NCBI GenBank assembly: GCA_000149265.1
Contig: CH002032.1
Location: 13,127-77,126, forward strand
Direction: 5' to 3'
DNA: 64,000 nucleotides
DNA from: Ciona savignyi
Taxonomy: Eukaryota; Chordata; Ascidiacea; Phlebobranchia; Cionidae
Shown here: positions 1-14,600 of the stretch, piece after piece
How the letters are laid out: each line of letters starts with the position of its first letter
Position numbering within the stretch: position 1 is the first letter of the stretch
The notes under the pieces: generated by a model
Seen by the model: the letters and a program-made list of their open reading frames with translations, nothing else
Told to the model about the DNA's origin: nothing
Database searches by the model: none
Program-made: the position numbers and the translations under genes

Positions 1-3000
1 ATTCCAACCATCTATCAATTTTCATGTACTTACTACAATAAATTGTCCATTTAGGTATATCAAAGCTGTTTCATTTGAACACAAACCGAACATATTAAGG
101 TATTGACGTCGTGCGATTGCGTGAATTGCGCGCGTTTAAAAACCAAATGAAATATAAAGTTTATTTTTTGGGAACAAGTTTACAAGTGTGTTTTTCAACC
201 ATCTACCAATTTTCATGTGCTTACTATAATAAATTGTTGATTTAGGTATATCAAAGCTGTTTCATCTGAACCCAAACCGAATCATATTTGAGATATTGAC
301 GTCGTGTTATTGCGTGAATGGCGCACGTTTAAAAACCACATGAGATATAAGTTTTATTTTTTGGGAACAAGTTTACAAGTGTGTTATTCATCCATCTACC
401 AATTTTCATGTACTTACTACAATAAATTGTAGATTTAGGTTTATCAAAGCTCTTTCGTCTGAACGCAAAGGGATTATATTGAGATATTGACGTTGTGTGA
501 CTGCGTGAATGGCGCGCGTTTAAAAAACAAATGAGGTATAAGTTTTATTTTTTGGGAACAAGTTTACAAGTGTGTTATCTAAACATCTACCAATTTTTAT
601 GTGCTTACTACAATAAATTGTCGATTTTGGTATATCAAAGCTGATTCGTCTGAACCCAAAGGAATTATATTGAGGATATTGACGTCGTGTGATCGCGTGA
701 ATAGCGCACGTTTAAAAACGAAATGAGATATAAGTTTTAGTTTTTGGGAACAAGTATACAAGTGTGTTATCTAAACATCTACCAATTTTTATGTGCTTAC
801 TACAATAAATTGTCGATTTAGGTATATCAAAGCTGATTCGTCTGAACCCAAAGGAATTATATTGAGATATTGACGTCGTGTGATCGCGTGAATAGCGCAC
901 GTTTAAAAACGAAATGAGATATAAGTTTTAGTTTTTGGGAACAAGTATACAAGTGTGTTATCTAAACATCTACCAATTTTTATGTGCTTACAATAATAAA
1001 TTGTTGATTTAGGTATATCAAAGCTGTTTCATTTCAACCTAAACCGATCATATTGAGGTATTGACGTCGTGTTATTGCTTGAGTGACGCGCGTTTAAAAA
1101 CCAAATGAGGTATAAGGTTTATTTTTTAGGATCAAGTTACCAAAGTGTGTTATACAACCATCCACCAATTTTCATGTACTTACTACAATAAATTGTCGAT
1201 TTAGGTATATCAAAGCTCTTTCGTCTGAACGCAAAGGGATTATATTGAGATATTGACGTTGTGTGACTGCGTGAATGGCGCGCGTTTAAAAAACAAATGA
1301 GGTATAAGTTTTATTTTTTGGGAACAAGTTTAGAAGTGTGTTATCTAAACATCTACCAATTTTTATGTGCTTACTACAATAAATTGTCGATTTAGGTATA
1401 TCAAAGCTGTTTCGTCTGAACCCAAACCGAACATATTGAGATATTGACGTCGTGCGGTTGCTTTAGTATCGTACGTTTGAAAACCAAATAAAATATAAGG
1501 TTTATTTTTTAGGAACAATTTTACAACTATGTTATCCAACCATCTACCAATTTTCAAGTACTTACTACAATAAATTGGCGATTTAGGTATATCAAAGCTG
1601 TTTCGTCTGAACCCAAAGGAATTATATTGAGATATTGACGTCGTGTGATTGCGTGAATGGCGCACGTTTAAAAACCAAATGAGATAAAAGTTTTAGTTTT
1701 TGGGAAACAAGTTTACAAGTGTGTTATTCACCCATCTACCAATTTTCATGTACTTACTGCAATAAATTGTCGATTCAGGTATATCAAAGCTGTTTCGTTT
1801 CAACCCAAACCGAACGTATTGAGATATTGACGTCGGGCGGTTTCTTTAGTATCGCACGTTTGAAAACCAAATGAGATATAAGATTTATTTTTTAGGAACA
1901 ATTTTACAAGTAATTTATCCAACCATCTACCAATTTTCATATACTTACTACAATAAATTGTCGATTTAGGTATATCAAAGCTGTTTCGTCTGAACCCAAA
2001 GGGATTATATTGGGATATTAACGTCGTGTGATTGCGTGAATGGCGCGCGTTTAAAAAACAAATGAGGTATAAGGTTTATTTTTTGGGAACAAGTTAACAA
2101 GTCTGTTATCCAACCATCTACCAAATTTCATTTGCTTACTATAATCAATTGTCGATTTAGATATATCAAAGCCGTTTCATTTCAACCCAAATCGAATATA
2201 TTGAGATATTGACGTCGTGTCATTGCGTGAGTGGCGCGCGTTTAAAAACCAAATGAGGTATAAGTTTTAGTTTTTGGGAACCAGTTTACAAATACAGTAT
2301 CCAACCATCTACCAATTTCCATGTAATTACTACATCAAATTATCAATTTAGGTATATCAAAGCTCTTTGGTTTCAACCCAAACCGAACAAATTGAGATAT
2401 TGACGTCGTGTTATTGCGTGACTGGTGCGCGTTTAAAAACCAAATAAGATATAAGTTTTAGTTTTTGGAAACAAGTTAACAAGTGTGTTATCCAACCATC
2501 TACCAATTTTCATGTACTTTCTACAATAAATTGTCGATTCAGGTATATCCAAGCCGTTTCATTTCAACCCAAATCGAACATATTGAGATATTGACGTCGT
2601 GTTATTGCGTGAGTGGCGCGCGTTTAAAAACCAAATGAGATATAAGGTTTATTTTTGGGAACAAGTTAACAAGTGTGTTATCCACCCATTTATCAATCTT
2701 CATGTAATTACTACAATAAATTGTCGATTTAGGTATATCAAAGCTGTTTCGTTTCAACCCAAACCGAACATATTGAGATATTGACGTCGTGCGGTTTCTT
2801 TAGTATCGCACGTTTGAAAACCAAATGAGATATAAGGTTTATTTTTTAGGAACAATTTTACAAGTATGTTATCCAACCATCTACCAATTTTCATATACTT
2901 ACTACAATAAATTGTCGATTTAGGTATATCAAAGCTGTTTCGTCTGAACCCAAAGGGATTATATTGAGATATTGACGTCGTGTGATTGCGTGAATGGCGC

Positions 3001-5540
3001 GCGTTTAAAAAACAAATGAGGTATAAGGTTTATTTTTTGGGAACAAGTTAACAAGTGTGTTATCCAACCATCTACCAAATTTCATTTGCTTACTATAATC
3101 AATTGTCGATTTAGATATATCAAAGCCGTTTCATTTCAACCCAAATCGAATATATTGAGATATTGACGTCGTGTCATTGCGTGAGTGGCGCGCGTTTAAA
3201 AACCAAGTGAGGTATAAGTTTTAGTTTTTGGGAACCAGTTTACAAATACAGTATCCAACCATCTACCAATTTCCATGTAATTACTACATCAAATTATCAA
3301 TTTAGGTATATCAAAGCTATTTGGTTTCAACCCAAACCGAACAAATTGAGATATTGACGTCGTGTTATTGCGTGACTGGTGCGCGTTTAAAAAACAAATA
3401 AGATATAAGTTTTAGTTTTTGGAAACAAGTTAACAAGTGTGTTATCCAACCATCTACCAATTTTCATGTACTTTCTACAATAAATTGTCGATTCAGGTAT
3501 ATCCAAGCCGTTTCATTTCAACCCAAATCGAACATATTGAGATATTGACGTCGTGTTATTGCGTGAGTGGCGCGCGTTTAAAAACCAAATGAGATATAAG
3601 GTTTATTTTTTGGGAACAAGTTAACAAGTGTGTTATCCACACATTTATCAATCTTCATGTAATTACTACAATAAATTGTCGATTTAGGTATATCAAAGCT
3701 GTTTCGTCTGAACCCAAAGGGATTATATTGAGATAATGACGTCGTGTGATTGCGTGAATGGCGCGCGTTTAAAAAACAAATGAGGTATAAGGTTTATTTT
3801 TTGGGAACAAGTTAACAAGTGTGTTATCCAACCATCTACCAAATTTCATTTGCTTACTATAATCAATTGTCGATTTAGATATATCAAAGCCGTTTCATTT
3901 CAACCCTAATCGAATATATTGAGATATTGACGTCGTGTTATTGCGTGAGTGGCGCGCGTTTAAAAACCAAATAAGGTATAAGTTTTAGTTTTTAGGAACC
4001 AGTTTACAAGTACAGTATCCAACCATCTACCGATTTCCATGTACTTACTACAATAAATTGTCGATTTAGGTATATCAAAGCTGTTTGGTTTCAACCCAAC
4101 CCGAACAAATTGAGATATTGACGTATTGTTATTGCGTGACTGGTGCGCGTTTAAAAACCAAATAAGATATAAGTTTTAGATTTTGGGAACAAGTTAACCA
4201 GTGTGTTATCCAACCATCTACCAATTTCCATGTACTTACTACAATAAATTGTCGATTTAGGTATATCAAAGCTGTTTCGTCTGAACCCAAAGGGATTATA
4301 TTGAGATATTGACGTCGTGTGATTGCGTGAATGGCGCACGTTTAAAAACCAAATGAGATATAAGTTTTAGTTTTTGGGAACAAGTTTACAAGTGTGTTAT
4401 ATAACCATGTACCAATTTTCATGTAATTACTACAATAAATTGTTGATTAAGGTATATCAAAGCTGTTTCATTTCTACCCAAATCGAATATATTGAGATAT
4501 TGACGTCGTGTTATTGCGTGAATGGCGCGCGTTTAAAAACCAAATGAGGTATAAGGTTAATTTTTTAGGATCAAGTTACCAAAGTGTGTTATCCAACCAT
4601 CCACCAATTTTCATGTACTTACTACAATAAATTGTCGATTTAGGTATATCAAAGCTGTTTCGTCTGAACCCAAAGTGGTTATATTGAGATATTGACGTCT
4701 TGTTATTGCGTGACTGGTGCGCGTTTAAAAACCAAATAAGATATAAGTTTTAGTTTTTGGAAACAAGTTTACAAGTGTGTTTTCCAACCATCTACCAATT
4801 TCCATGTGCTTACCACAATAAATTGTCGATTCAGGTATATCAAATCCGTTTCATTTCAACCCAAATCGAACATATTGAGATATTGACGTCGTGCGGTTTC
4901 TTTAGTATCGCACGTTTGAAAACCAAATGAGATATAAGGTTTATTTTTTGGGAACAAGTTAACAAGTGTGTTATCCACCCATTTATCAATCTTCATGTAA
5001 TTACTACAATAAATTGTCGATTTAGGTATATCAAAGCTGTTTCGTTTCAACCCAAACCGAACATATTGAGATATTGACGTCGTGCGGTTTCTTTAGTATC
5101 GCACGTTTGAAAACCAAATGAGATATAAGGTTTATTTTTTTAGGAACAATTTTACAAGTATGTTATCCAACCATCTACCAATTTTCATGTACTTACTACA
5201 ATAAATTGTCGATTTAGGTATATCAAAGCTGTTTCGATCTGAACCCAAAGGCGATTATATTGAGATATTGACGTCGTGTTATTGCGTGAGTGGCGCGCGT
5301 TTAAAAACCACATGAGGATATAGAATTCCACTTTTGGGGAACAAGTTAACAAGTGTGTTATCCAACCATCTACCAATTTTCATGTACTTGATGCAATAAA
5401 TTGTCCATTTAGGTATATCAAAGCTTTTTTATCTGAACCCAAAGGGATTATATTGAGATATTGACGTCGTGTGATTGCGTGAATGGCGCACGTTTAAAAA
5501 CCAAAGGAGGATATATGGGTTATTTTGGGAACAAGTTTAG
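1..5540. repeat. Tandem satellite array, about 191-bp monomer
   Basis: A recurring block contains TTGACGTCGTG, a GCGCGCGTTTAAAAA segment, AGGTATATCAAAGC and CAACCATCTACCAATTTTCATG. Landmark GACGTC positions at 105, 298, 489, 681, 872, 1063, 1255 and 1446 give steps of 191-193 bp, and the pattern continues to 5463, so about 28-29 monomers lie in the window and the array runs off the left edge. Sub-variants recur at a 5-monomer spacing (about 956 bp) and a 4-monomer spacing (about 766 bp). Short minus-strand open frames here repeat with the monomer and are not genes. The array stops abruptly near 5540. Confidence 0.97.
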
Positions 5541-6363
5541 AATAAATCTTCTTCGATATGAATAATTTTGAAGTTGTCGTAGGCACAATGAAAATTCAAA
5601 TTGATTTATACTTCAATGTTCAAATTCGGGCAAGATTAACCAAAATGTAACATTGATTTTAACCACGCAAACGGCGGTAATCGTGTTACTGGGATGCTAG
5701 AGTGTAGTAAAAAGAGCTTTTAAATTATTTTTTAGGGTAAAACGTGTTCTCTTTAATAATTTCGATGTTGCCGTGTGCAGAATGAAAGTATTTTGTTTCG
5801 AACTGTCGCGGAATTGGTTATAACGTTTTCGCTGATGGTGTAGTTTATATTCTCTACCTAAAAAAGAAAATAAATAACGTGGTCCATTGCATTGGCAATG
5901 TTGTGCAACATAAAAAGATTTGGCTAGTTGTGGGCATTTGGATGCTTTTGTTACATCTGCTAAATAATAAATTGTTCTTAGGAAAAAGAATGACGACCAA
6001 CAGTGTTACCGAAATTGGTTCAATGAAATGAAATTTGTTAATATAGTACTGTATACACCTATGTTTTCTTTTAACATTTGTTAGCTGATAGTAAAATATA
6101 CAAAATGTCTTTTTGTTGGAAAATTGAGTAAACGGGCATTTTCGTAAACCTTACTTTCCTTGTATTGAAAAACAAATGACAACACTGTTTACATTCTAGA
6201 ATCTTTAATGTGATGTCAGAATTGCGTTATTGTTTTTTCGTTTTTCAAAATTTTTCTTTGGATGTGAAAAAGGTTTGCGCACTGTAGTTTAAGATAGTTT
6301 GAATGTTGGTGTACACGACTTTTAAAAGTTTAACTTGTATGTAAGTTAAGCTAATTTCGCGTT
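5541..6363. other. Non-coding flank between satellite and recombinase-like gene
   Basis: Unique AT-rich sequence with no convincing exon. It would hold the promoter or 5' UTR of the gene starting at 6364 if that start is right. No clear TATA box or other diagnostic element was recognised. Confidence 0.4.
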
Positions 6364-8642
6364 ATGTTGCAATCTCAGAGTAAGAAGTTAAAGAAAATCC
6401 GATGGTAAGTTAAGTTGATTGTTTGTTTAGTTGAACGGTGCCCGTTGTCTTAACTGTCACGGTGACAGTGTCACCACCGGCCTGGTGGGACCAGGCACCA
6501 ACCTAGTATACAGTGCTCGGTTTTTGGTAATGCTTTTGGCAAATCTTAATCATTATGTGGCACGCGCACACCCGAATATTTCATTTTCATGAATGCTGCT
6601 CTATCACTAGTATAGTAACGTGTATGACGTAGTGGTCGTACACTCGTACCTATACAATGAATATAATTTAATGCCCTGTTTGGCGTCTGCTCGCTTAGCC
6701 ACTGATTGTCTGTTCTTTACTCGATGGTTTATCAAGTTAAATTATTTTATAGCAACAAAACAAGACGATTCAAATCACCTGTCCGAATAATTCATAACAG
6801 GTTAGCTGTGATTCTGTGACTTAACTTGATATTTAGTTCATATTTAACAATAAAGGTGTCACTTATACACACTGTTTTAATAGTTTTTTATTTCAAAAGG
6901 TTATATATCAACGGTCCGTCAGTGCTGATTGCACATGCAACCCCTGTTTTTTATTTGTGTTGTTTTTTTATTATTTTATTAAATGTGAATATTTTAGTTC
7001 TTCTGACTCTGAAAGTGATGACAAGGACACTATTCCTACCAGGTACTAATTAGTGGTATGCCAATAAGTTAAAAGTATAGTTGATACACAGGGATATTTT
7101 TGCTGATTAGAAGAACTGACTTGATTCTTGTGTATAATTTGTGCTTCAGATATAGTTCTCATCAGAACTTTGCAATTTCAACTACCGACCATGACCTTTT
7201 TACTGTTTGGTTAAAAGAAAGTACAACTGTTTAATTTATATTCTAATTGTCTATTATGTGTATGGTTACCTTAATTAACATACATCTTTTAGTTATACTA
7301 AAGTTGAACGTTGGTTTGCCAAGAATGAACAAGAACAAAAAGGCTTGAGGTAAAACCGTTTGTTTATTATTTTAACATAAACTCAGTAATTGTCCCGTCC
7401 CATTTAGCTTACACTTGTCCCATAAAAAAATCATAATTTAATTTCCAGATTCCCGCTGTTCCAGACCATGTGATTAACGCACCATTAAAATTACGTAATC
7501 ACTCTCCAAAAGACGTTCCTTGTCAGGGCCAAACATCCGCGTGTGTAATACTCGTGTAGTGCACTTCGTGAGAGGAATAATTTACTATCGCATATAAAAA
7601 ATAAATTCCGTTTACTGCGACCGTTTTTCATTCAATTGGATTATAACGTTTTTATTTTACACATGGTGCATCCGAATAGTGAAGTCTATAACACTTACAG
7701 CAGCATTATAATGTGAGATTGTTATAATGCCAGATTTAAACAGTTGTTACGTCATACAAACTACAGTTGCGAGCCATTCTTACTTGTTTCGTTGCGGTTT
7801 ACACTAAGATGCGTATGAGATTGGTATTAACAAACAACATTGGCTACTCTGCAGTTCGATATCGGTTTTTGATGTTGCACTCGAATTGTAATTTATAATT
7901 ACCATTTAATAATACTAAGAATTAATAACCCATAAGTAAAATGTTTAATTACCTAACCAATTCCAGCAGAGACAGATATTCCGAATTGGAATGTCATGTT
8001 TGCTTTTCGTTCGACTTTAATATAATTTACTGATGAAAATTATTAAGTCGCATTATTTTAAGATGTTTGGCTGCGCGTTGACAAAAGATATGTGATTTTT
8101 TCACATGCTTTGGAGTAATTCTATTTTTAAAAGTTTTATAAGCCTTATTTATTTTACAACTTTATTATCACCAGATGCAAAGATTGCTTATTGGTCTTTA
8201 TTATATTCGTCGAGCAAAAATTGCGACTAAGTGTTAGTCACTATCATAAATCCGCATTAACGGAGATAGTAAATCAATTTTAAGGCAAATAAAAAGGACA
8301 AATTTCGTTCGCACACGGTGGTAGATTAACGCGGTTTAAACTCGAAGATATCCCCGGCAGTGAAGGATAGTGAAAATAGCGTTTAGTTTGCATTTTTAAC
8401 CTGTCCTGTCCGACAAGCGCCGCACAATATTTACTTGTTTCACACAATAAATCACCTGTCCCTGGTATATAATAAAGATAGCTTGAGCGAATTTGGCTGT
8501 TAAAAAAGTACAATAACAGTTTTAATTTTCCATTATTTCTAGTTTGATTTCTTCATCATCTGATGAATTGATATCTTTGGATAAAAGGTTTGTGTGGCTT
8601 TCATATATGCCAATACGTTAATTAAGCATCAAAAAGGCATAG

Positions 8643-8687
<45 letters not shown>

Positions 8688-11600
8688 GTATATTATTTAT
8701 TATATATATATTATATATGTCGTTTATGAATGTTTTATGAACTACATGCGAACAGTTTGCAATGTTCTTTATTATGATTATGTTTAATGCTATGCTATAA
8801 TTAGTTTAGAACAGGGGTCGGCAACCTACGGCCCGCGGGCCGCATCCGGCCCGCCAAGCAAAATCATCCGGCCCGAGACATCTAACTGAAGTATTATAGA
8901 ATACGGCCCACTGTGTCATCTGCAATCTTAGATTTTGATGAATATTAACAATCTATGCGGCAATAATAAAAAATGCGCCTGACCGTGTCTATTGAGAATG
9001 TGTGCGTGCAGATAAAGCTTTGAGAGAAAGCAATAAGTGTGTGTGTTTGTTGGCATGCGCATTAGTGACAGTAGAAGCAATCCAATTGTAATATTATGAC
9101 ATTATGACGTCATGACACATATTATGACATGTAACATTATGACACAACAGACATCGTTTTTGCTATTTCATATGTGTTTGCATCGTGTTCTTTACTAACT
9201 AAAGTCCTGTTCGATAGATAATACTAGGTAGTAAACATATTTTTCTAATTGATTTTGCAATCTTGAAATGTTATCAAAACGTAGAAAAGTTGATGTGGAG
9301 TTAAGAAATTTATTACGGCCCGCCGAGATCATGTTAAGTTTGGTTTTGGCCCGCGACTATGAAAAGGTTGCCGACCCCTGGTTTAGAACTAGCAAATTGT
9401 TGGCACCAGTCGTTCAAATAACTGTGCAATATTTATCAGTGTCAGCACCTCGTCGAGAAAAGCAAGGGAATTGTATTCAGAGCCATCATCTTCACGAAGG
9501 TAAATGTAGTTATTTAATTCATGTATTTAGATTTTCCTTCGTCGTATTGTTGTGGGGATTTATATATATTATCACTGACTAAAGATCAGGAATATGACGT
9601 TGTCGCTTTGTATTGTGTGGTTGTAACAGCAGTGCTCGGTCCTAATGAAATTTTCAAACTTTTATAAATGTCAGGACACATAAATAATGCTGTTAGTTTT
9701 GCACAGTAACTAATTGTTGTTACATTTTAGAAAATATGATGGTGGGCATCGTTTATGGCAACGAAAAAGACATGATTCAAGTTGCAGGTAAACGTTAGAT
9801 TTTAATATAGCTGAACTTCCCCGTTAGCTTTACTCCGATAGCGTACCTGTATATCAATCCTCCATATTTGCCTTAAGATTAAGAACAAGGCTGCATACAA
9901 GAGACTGCTAAAAGAGGTGATTGCAATTGCAGCTTTCAGTAGCGTACATATATATTTATGTAAATTTGCAAGCAAGACTTGTGAAATTTAATCCGTCATG
10001 TTTTTCAAAGCGAATATACTACTCAAAGACTCAAAGTATTAATTTTTCGCGACTGTCAAACAGTGGGAAGAATCCATCGATTGTAGTAACAGTATCAATT
10101 GTAATGAATTACCTTTAGAAGTTTATGTTTGTGGTTATACCCAGGGATTGCCATGTTGATTATCTACGACATATCCATTATGATTATTTTCATTATTTCG
10201 GTGTTGTCACCAACTTTTGGCACCAGTCGTGCAACTAACTGTGCAATATTTATCAGTGTCAGCACTTCGTCGGGAAAAGCAAGGGAATTGTATTCAAAGC
10301 CATCATCTTCACGAAGGTAAATGTAGTTATTTAACAATTATTCATGTATTTAGATTTTACTTTGTTGTATTGTAGAGGGGATATAAATATATTATCTCTG
10401 ACTAAAGATAAGGAATATGATGTTGTCACCTTATAATGTGTGGTTGTAACAGCAGTGCTCAGTCTTAATTCCGGTGACGAAGTTAAGCTTCATATTTGCG
10501 TAGTTACCAATGAAATTATCAAACTTTTATAAATGCAGTCAGGACACATAATGCCATTAGTTTTGCACAGTTACTAATTGTTGTTATATTTTAGAAAATA
10601 TGGAATGGTGGGCATCGTTTATGGAAACGAAAAAGACATGATTCAAGCTGCAGGTAAATGTTACATTTTAATATATCTGAACTTCCCCGTTAGCTTTACT
10701 CCGATAGCGTACCTGTATATCAATTCTCCATATTTGCCTTAAGATTAACATATTAAGGAGGCTGCATACAAGAGACTGCAAAACGAGGTGATTGCAATAT
10801 GCAGCTTTGAGTAGCGTACATATATATTTATGTAAATTTGCAAGCAAGACTTGTGAAATTTAATCTGTCATGTCTTTCAAAGCGAATATACTACTCAAAG
10901 ACTCTAGATATTGATTTTTCGCGACTGTCAAACAGTGGGAAGAATCCATCGATTGTAGTAACAGTATCAATTGTAATGACTTACCTTTAGAAGTTTATGT
11001 TTGTAGTTATACCCAGGGATTGCCATGTTGATTATCTGCGACATATCCATTATGATTATTTTCATTATTTCGGTGTTGTCACCAACTTTTGGCACCAGTC
11101 GTGCAACTAACTGTGCAATATTTATCAGTGACAGCACTTCGTCAAGAAAAGCAAGAGAATTGTATTCAGAGCCATCATCTTCACGAAGGTAAATGTAGTT
11201 ATTTAATTCATTTATTTAGATTTTCCTTCGTCGTATTGTTGTGGGGATTTATATATATTATCACTGACTAAAGATAAGGAATATGATGTTGTCACCTTAT
11301 AATGTGTGGTTGTAACAGCAGTGCTCAGTCTTAATTCCGGTGAAGAAGTTAAGCTTCATATTTGCGTAGTTACCAAGGAAATTTTCAACTTTTATAAATG
11401 CAGTCAGGACACATAAACAATGCCATTAGTTTTGCGCAATAACTAATTGTTGTTACATTTTAGAAAATATGATGGTGGGCATCGTTTATGGAAACGAAAA
11501 AGACATGATTCAAGTTGCAGGTAAACGTTACATTTTAATATATCTGAACTTCCCCGTTAGCTTTACTCCATTAGCGTACCTGTATATCAATCCTCCATAT

Positions 11601-14600
11601 TTGCCTTAAGATTAAAAAGGAGGCTGCATACAAGAGACTGCTAAAAGAGGTGATTGCAATCGCAGCTTTGAGTAGCGTACATATATATTTATGTAAATTT
11701 GCAGGCAAGAAATTTAATCTGTCATGTCTTTCAAAGCGAATTAAAACGTTGATTATTTGCGACATCATATCCATTATGATTATTTTCAATGTGTCGGTGT
11801 TGTCACCAACTTTTGGCACCAGTCGTTCTAATAACTGTGCAATATTTATCAGTGTCAGCACTTTGTCGGGAAAGGCAAGAGAATTGTATTCAAAGCCATC
11901 ATCTTCACGAAGGTAAATCGTTGTTATTCATGAAAGGGGCACATTGTTCTTACTTTCTTTTTATTCGCCTCATGCTAGCTTGGGCATCACTACGTCATTA
12001 GGGAATTATTTAATTCGGTTGAAACGTTTATGTTTGGTATGTTACTTTAGGTGGTGAAATCTACAGACCGTCTGTTTAGTATATTGTCCTAGGGAAATCA
12101 CCTTTAACGCAAAGACTGTAGTCTAAACATAAATATAAAAGCAATAGTTTTACACAATAACTAAATATTGCTACATTTTAGAAAATATGATGATGGGCAT
12201 CGCTTATGGAAACGAAGATTTGATGATTCGAGTTCAAGGTACAGATAAACTTTATTATATTTTATACTTTCTGAACCTTGGAATAGTTTTTACCATGTGT
12301 TTTTCTATATTTTTATTTTTCAGTTTGTTAAACAATGTAAATGCACATCACATTTGTTGGTGATGGTGGTTATCCTTGTCTAATCTTTTTTTTTGGGTAT
12401 ATTTTAGCAGCTGGCTTATTCATAGCTTTATCGCTTAAATTATTATGTAACATTTTATATTCAATTGATTTGTGGCAAACCCACATGTTTGGATGACCTT
12501 GGTGAGCTTATTGTTAGTTGCATATGTTGCTATTCTTAGTTAAATTTGTTCAAAAATGTAGTTGCGACAAAGCCCCACAATGTATACACAGAAGTAATTA
12601 ATGTGTAGACCAAATGCTGTTGAGCAGACCAAATGCTGTTGAGTGGCATTAATTAAAAAGTAAACAATTGTAATATCAATATATGTCACTTACTTACTTG
12701 TCATTACATTCCAACAGTACTACAAGCTCAGAGAATGGAAGGAGGAGCAGGTATATTAATTGCTTTTAAGTTGAACAATAATTTAAGTATTATCTTATAA
12801 TTACTTGATACATAACAATTTGAACAGGACAAATTTATAGTGATCATATAAACCAAAAGGGTCTTAGTCTAGTTTACATTAAGTAGTACTATACACGCCT
12901 ATAATATATTATCAGTTACTCAACCCTATTAAATAAAAGTGTTCAGTTGGAATTGTTTTTCAGACACAAAGAAGAATACAAGAGAAAGTATAAAGTAAAG
13001 AGTACATGGTATTTTCATCCACCATTGCTTAATTTATTGTATTTAATTTGTTAGGTTTATGTATATCCTATGATTTAAGTACGTTACTGGCGGTTAGTGC
13101 GTATGCACGCACTTTATGGTCGAAAATTACCAACTAGTTGTTGGTTCTATATTAGTAATAAGTTCGTGCAATGATCCTACTAAAAGTTTTTTTCAGTATG
13201 CTTAGCCTATACAAAGCTAAAATAAACCTTTAAATGCCGTCTTTAAAAAGTGTATGTCGAATTACCCTGCACGTCATTGACGCCTGCTTTTTGGATAATG
13301 TCCGGGAACTGATTGGTAAATTCATCTTGAGGTCTAACTGTATAAAGACTTACTCGTATCTAGCACAAGTGCTCCTTAGTTAATAGTTACTTTGGAGTTT
13401 CTTCATACAAGAAAGATCCATGTTGTTCGTATTATATTTGTTACATTGCTTACTTTGTTTTAATCTGTTACATTTTACATAGTAAAAGAAGATTTGTTAT
13501 TTTTAGGTCAAATAATTTCAATGACTCAGAAAACCTCAGAAAAAAGACCTGTAAGTGTTTTCACATTTAATTTTCTGTTTATATCTTCCTCTTTTTTGTT
13601 TAAGTTTACTGCCATTTTGTTTTTAAACTCTTCTGTCTAACGGCTGCTAAAGAACAGCTTTTTTTTTATTTATTTCAACTTTTACGGGTGGTAGTCTAGA
13701 CATAGCAGCTGGACCAGCGCACATTTTTTGTAGGTTACCTTAAGGGTATTTCCCCCAAAGCCCTGAAACGTAAATGTTTCAATTCATGCTTTTTAAAAGT
13801 TTTGTAATTGATATGTATTGTAGTGCAGATGTTGTATGTTTGACATTGTGGGGTAGATGACTAATTCCCCCAGACTCAGAAAAAAACGCATGGAAGACAA
13901 CCATAATTAATCACCAGTTTTTTTGTACAGGAGCTGTCTGGTCTGATTTTAGTGTAAATTTTATGGGTGGTAGTCTGGACTCTGGATATTAAGTTTTGCA
14001 GTCTCTCATTAATTTTTTCCAAGGGAATTCCCAGCAACCCCAAAATTTAACAATGCATTTAAATAGCTACCAAGAAGTTGTCCATTTTATACGGTTGGCT
14101 GTGTGAATGTTGCACGCAATGGTTTGAACAAATCACAATTTATAGTGCTGTTTTATTAACAATTTTTGCAGATAAGAGGAAATGGAGACCATGTCACATA
14201 TGTTCGCGTTGGTATAAGAATGTTGGCTATCATCACAGGAAATATCACCCAGGTGTTGATAAAACTGAATTTATGTATGGGAATAAAGCGAAAGTCTTAG
14301 GGGTTGGCAAATACAAGAATTTTAAAGGTTTTGAATGTCCCTGGTGCAAAAGGGTTCTACTGAACCTTGACAAACATGCAGAACGTGTACATAAGGATAA
14401 AGACGCATACAGTCCCGAGTTCGTGAATGCCAAAAAACACTTGGCAGTTGGTGGAAAATCGCTTCATCATTGCATACAGCAATACCAACAGTATTTATCC
14501 GAAACAGGGGTTGGGGAAAGCGACAACAAACAAGCCCTTCCGTTGCAAAAAGCTATGGAAATCAGGTGAGGACACTTATACCTGATATTGAAACTCTTAA

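Noticed and set aside
712..5376. Several minus-strand frames of 60-100 codons with similar starts
   Set aside because: They recur with the 191-bp satellite monomer and differ only as the monomers do. They carry no domain and end at random stops, so they are by-products of the repeat.
9268..9582. 104-codon frame spanning a transposon end and the first A exon
   Set aside because: Its first half lies inside the hAT element, and its frame over the A exon differs from the one conserved in all four A exons.
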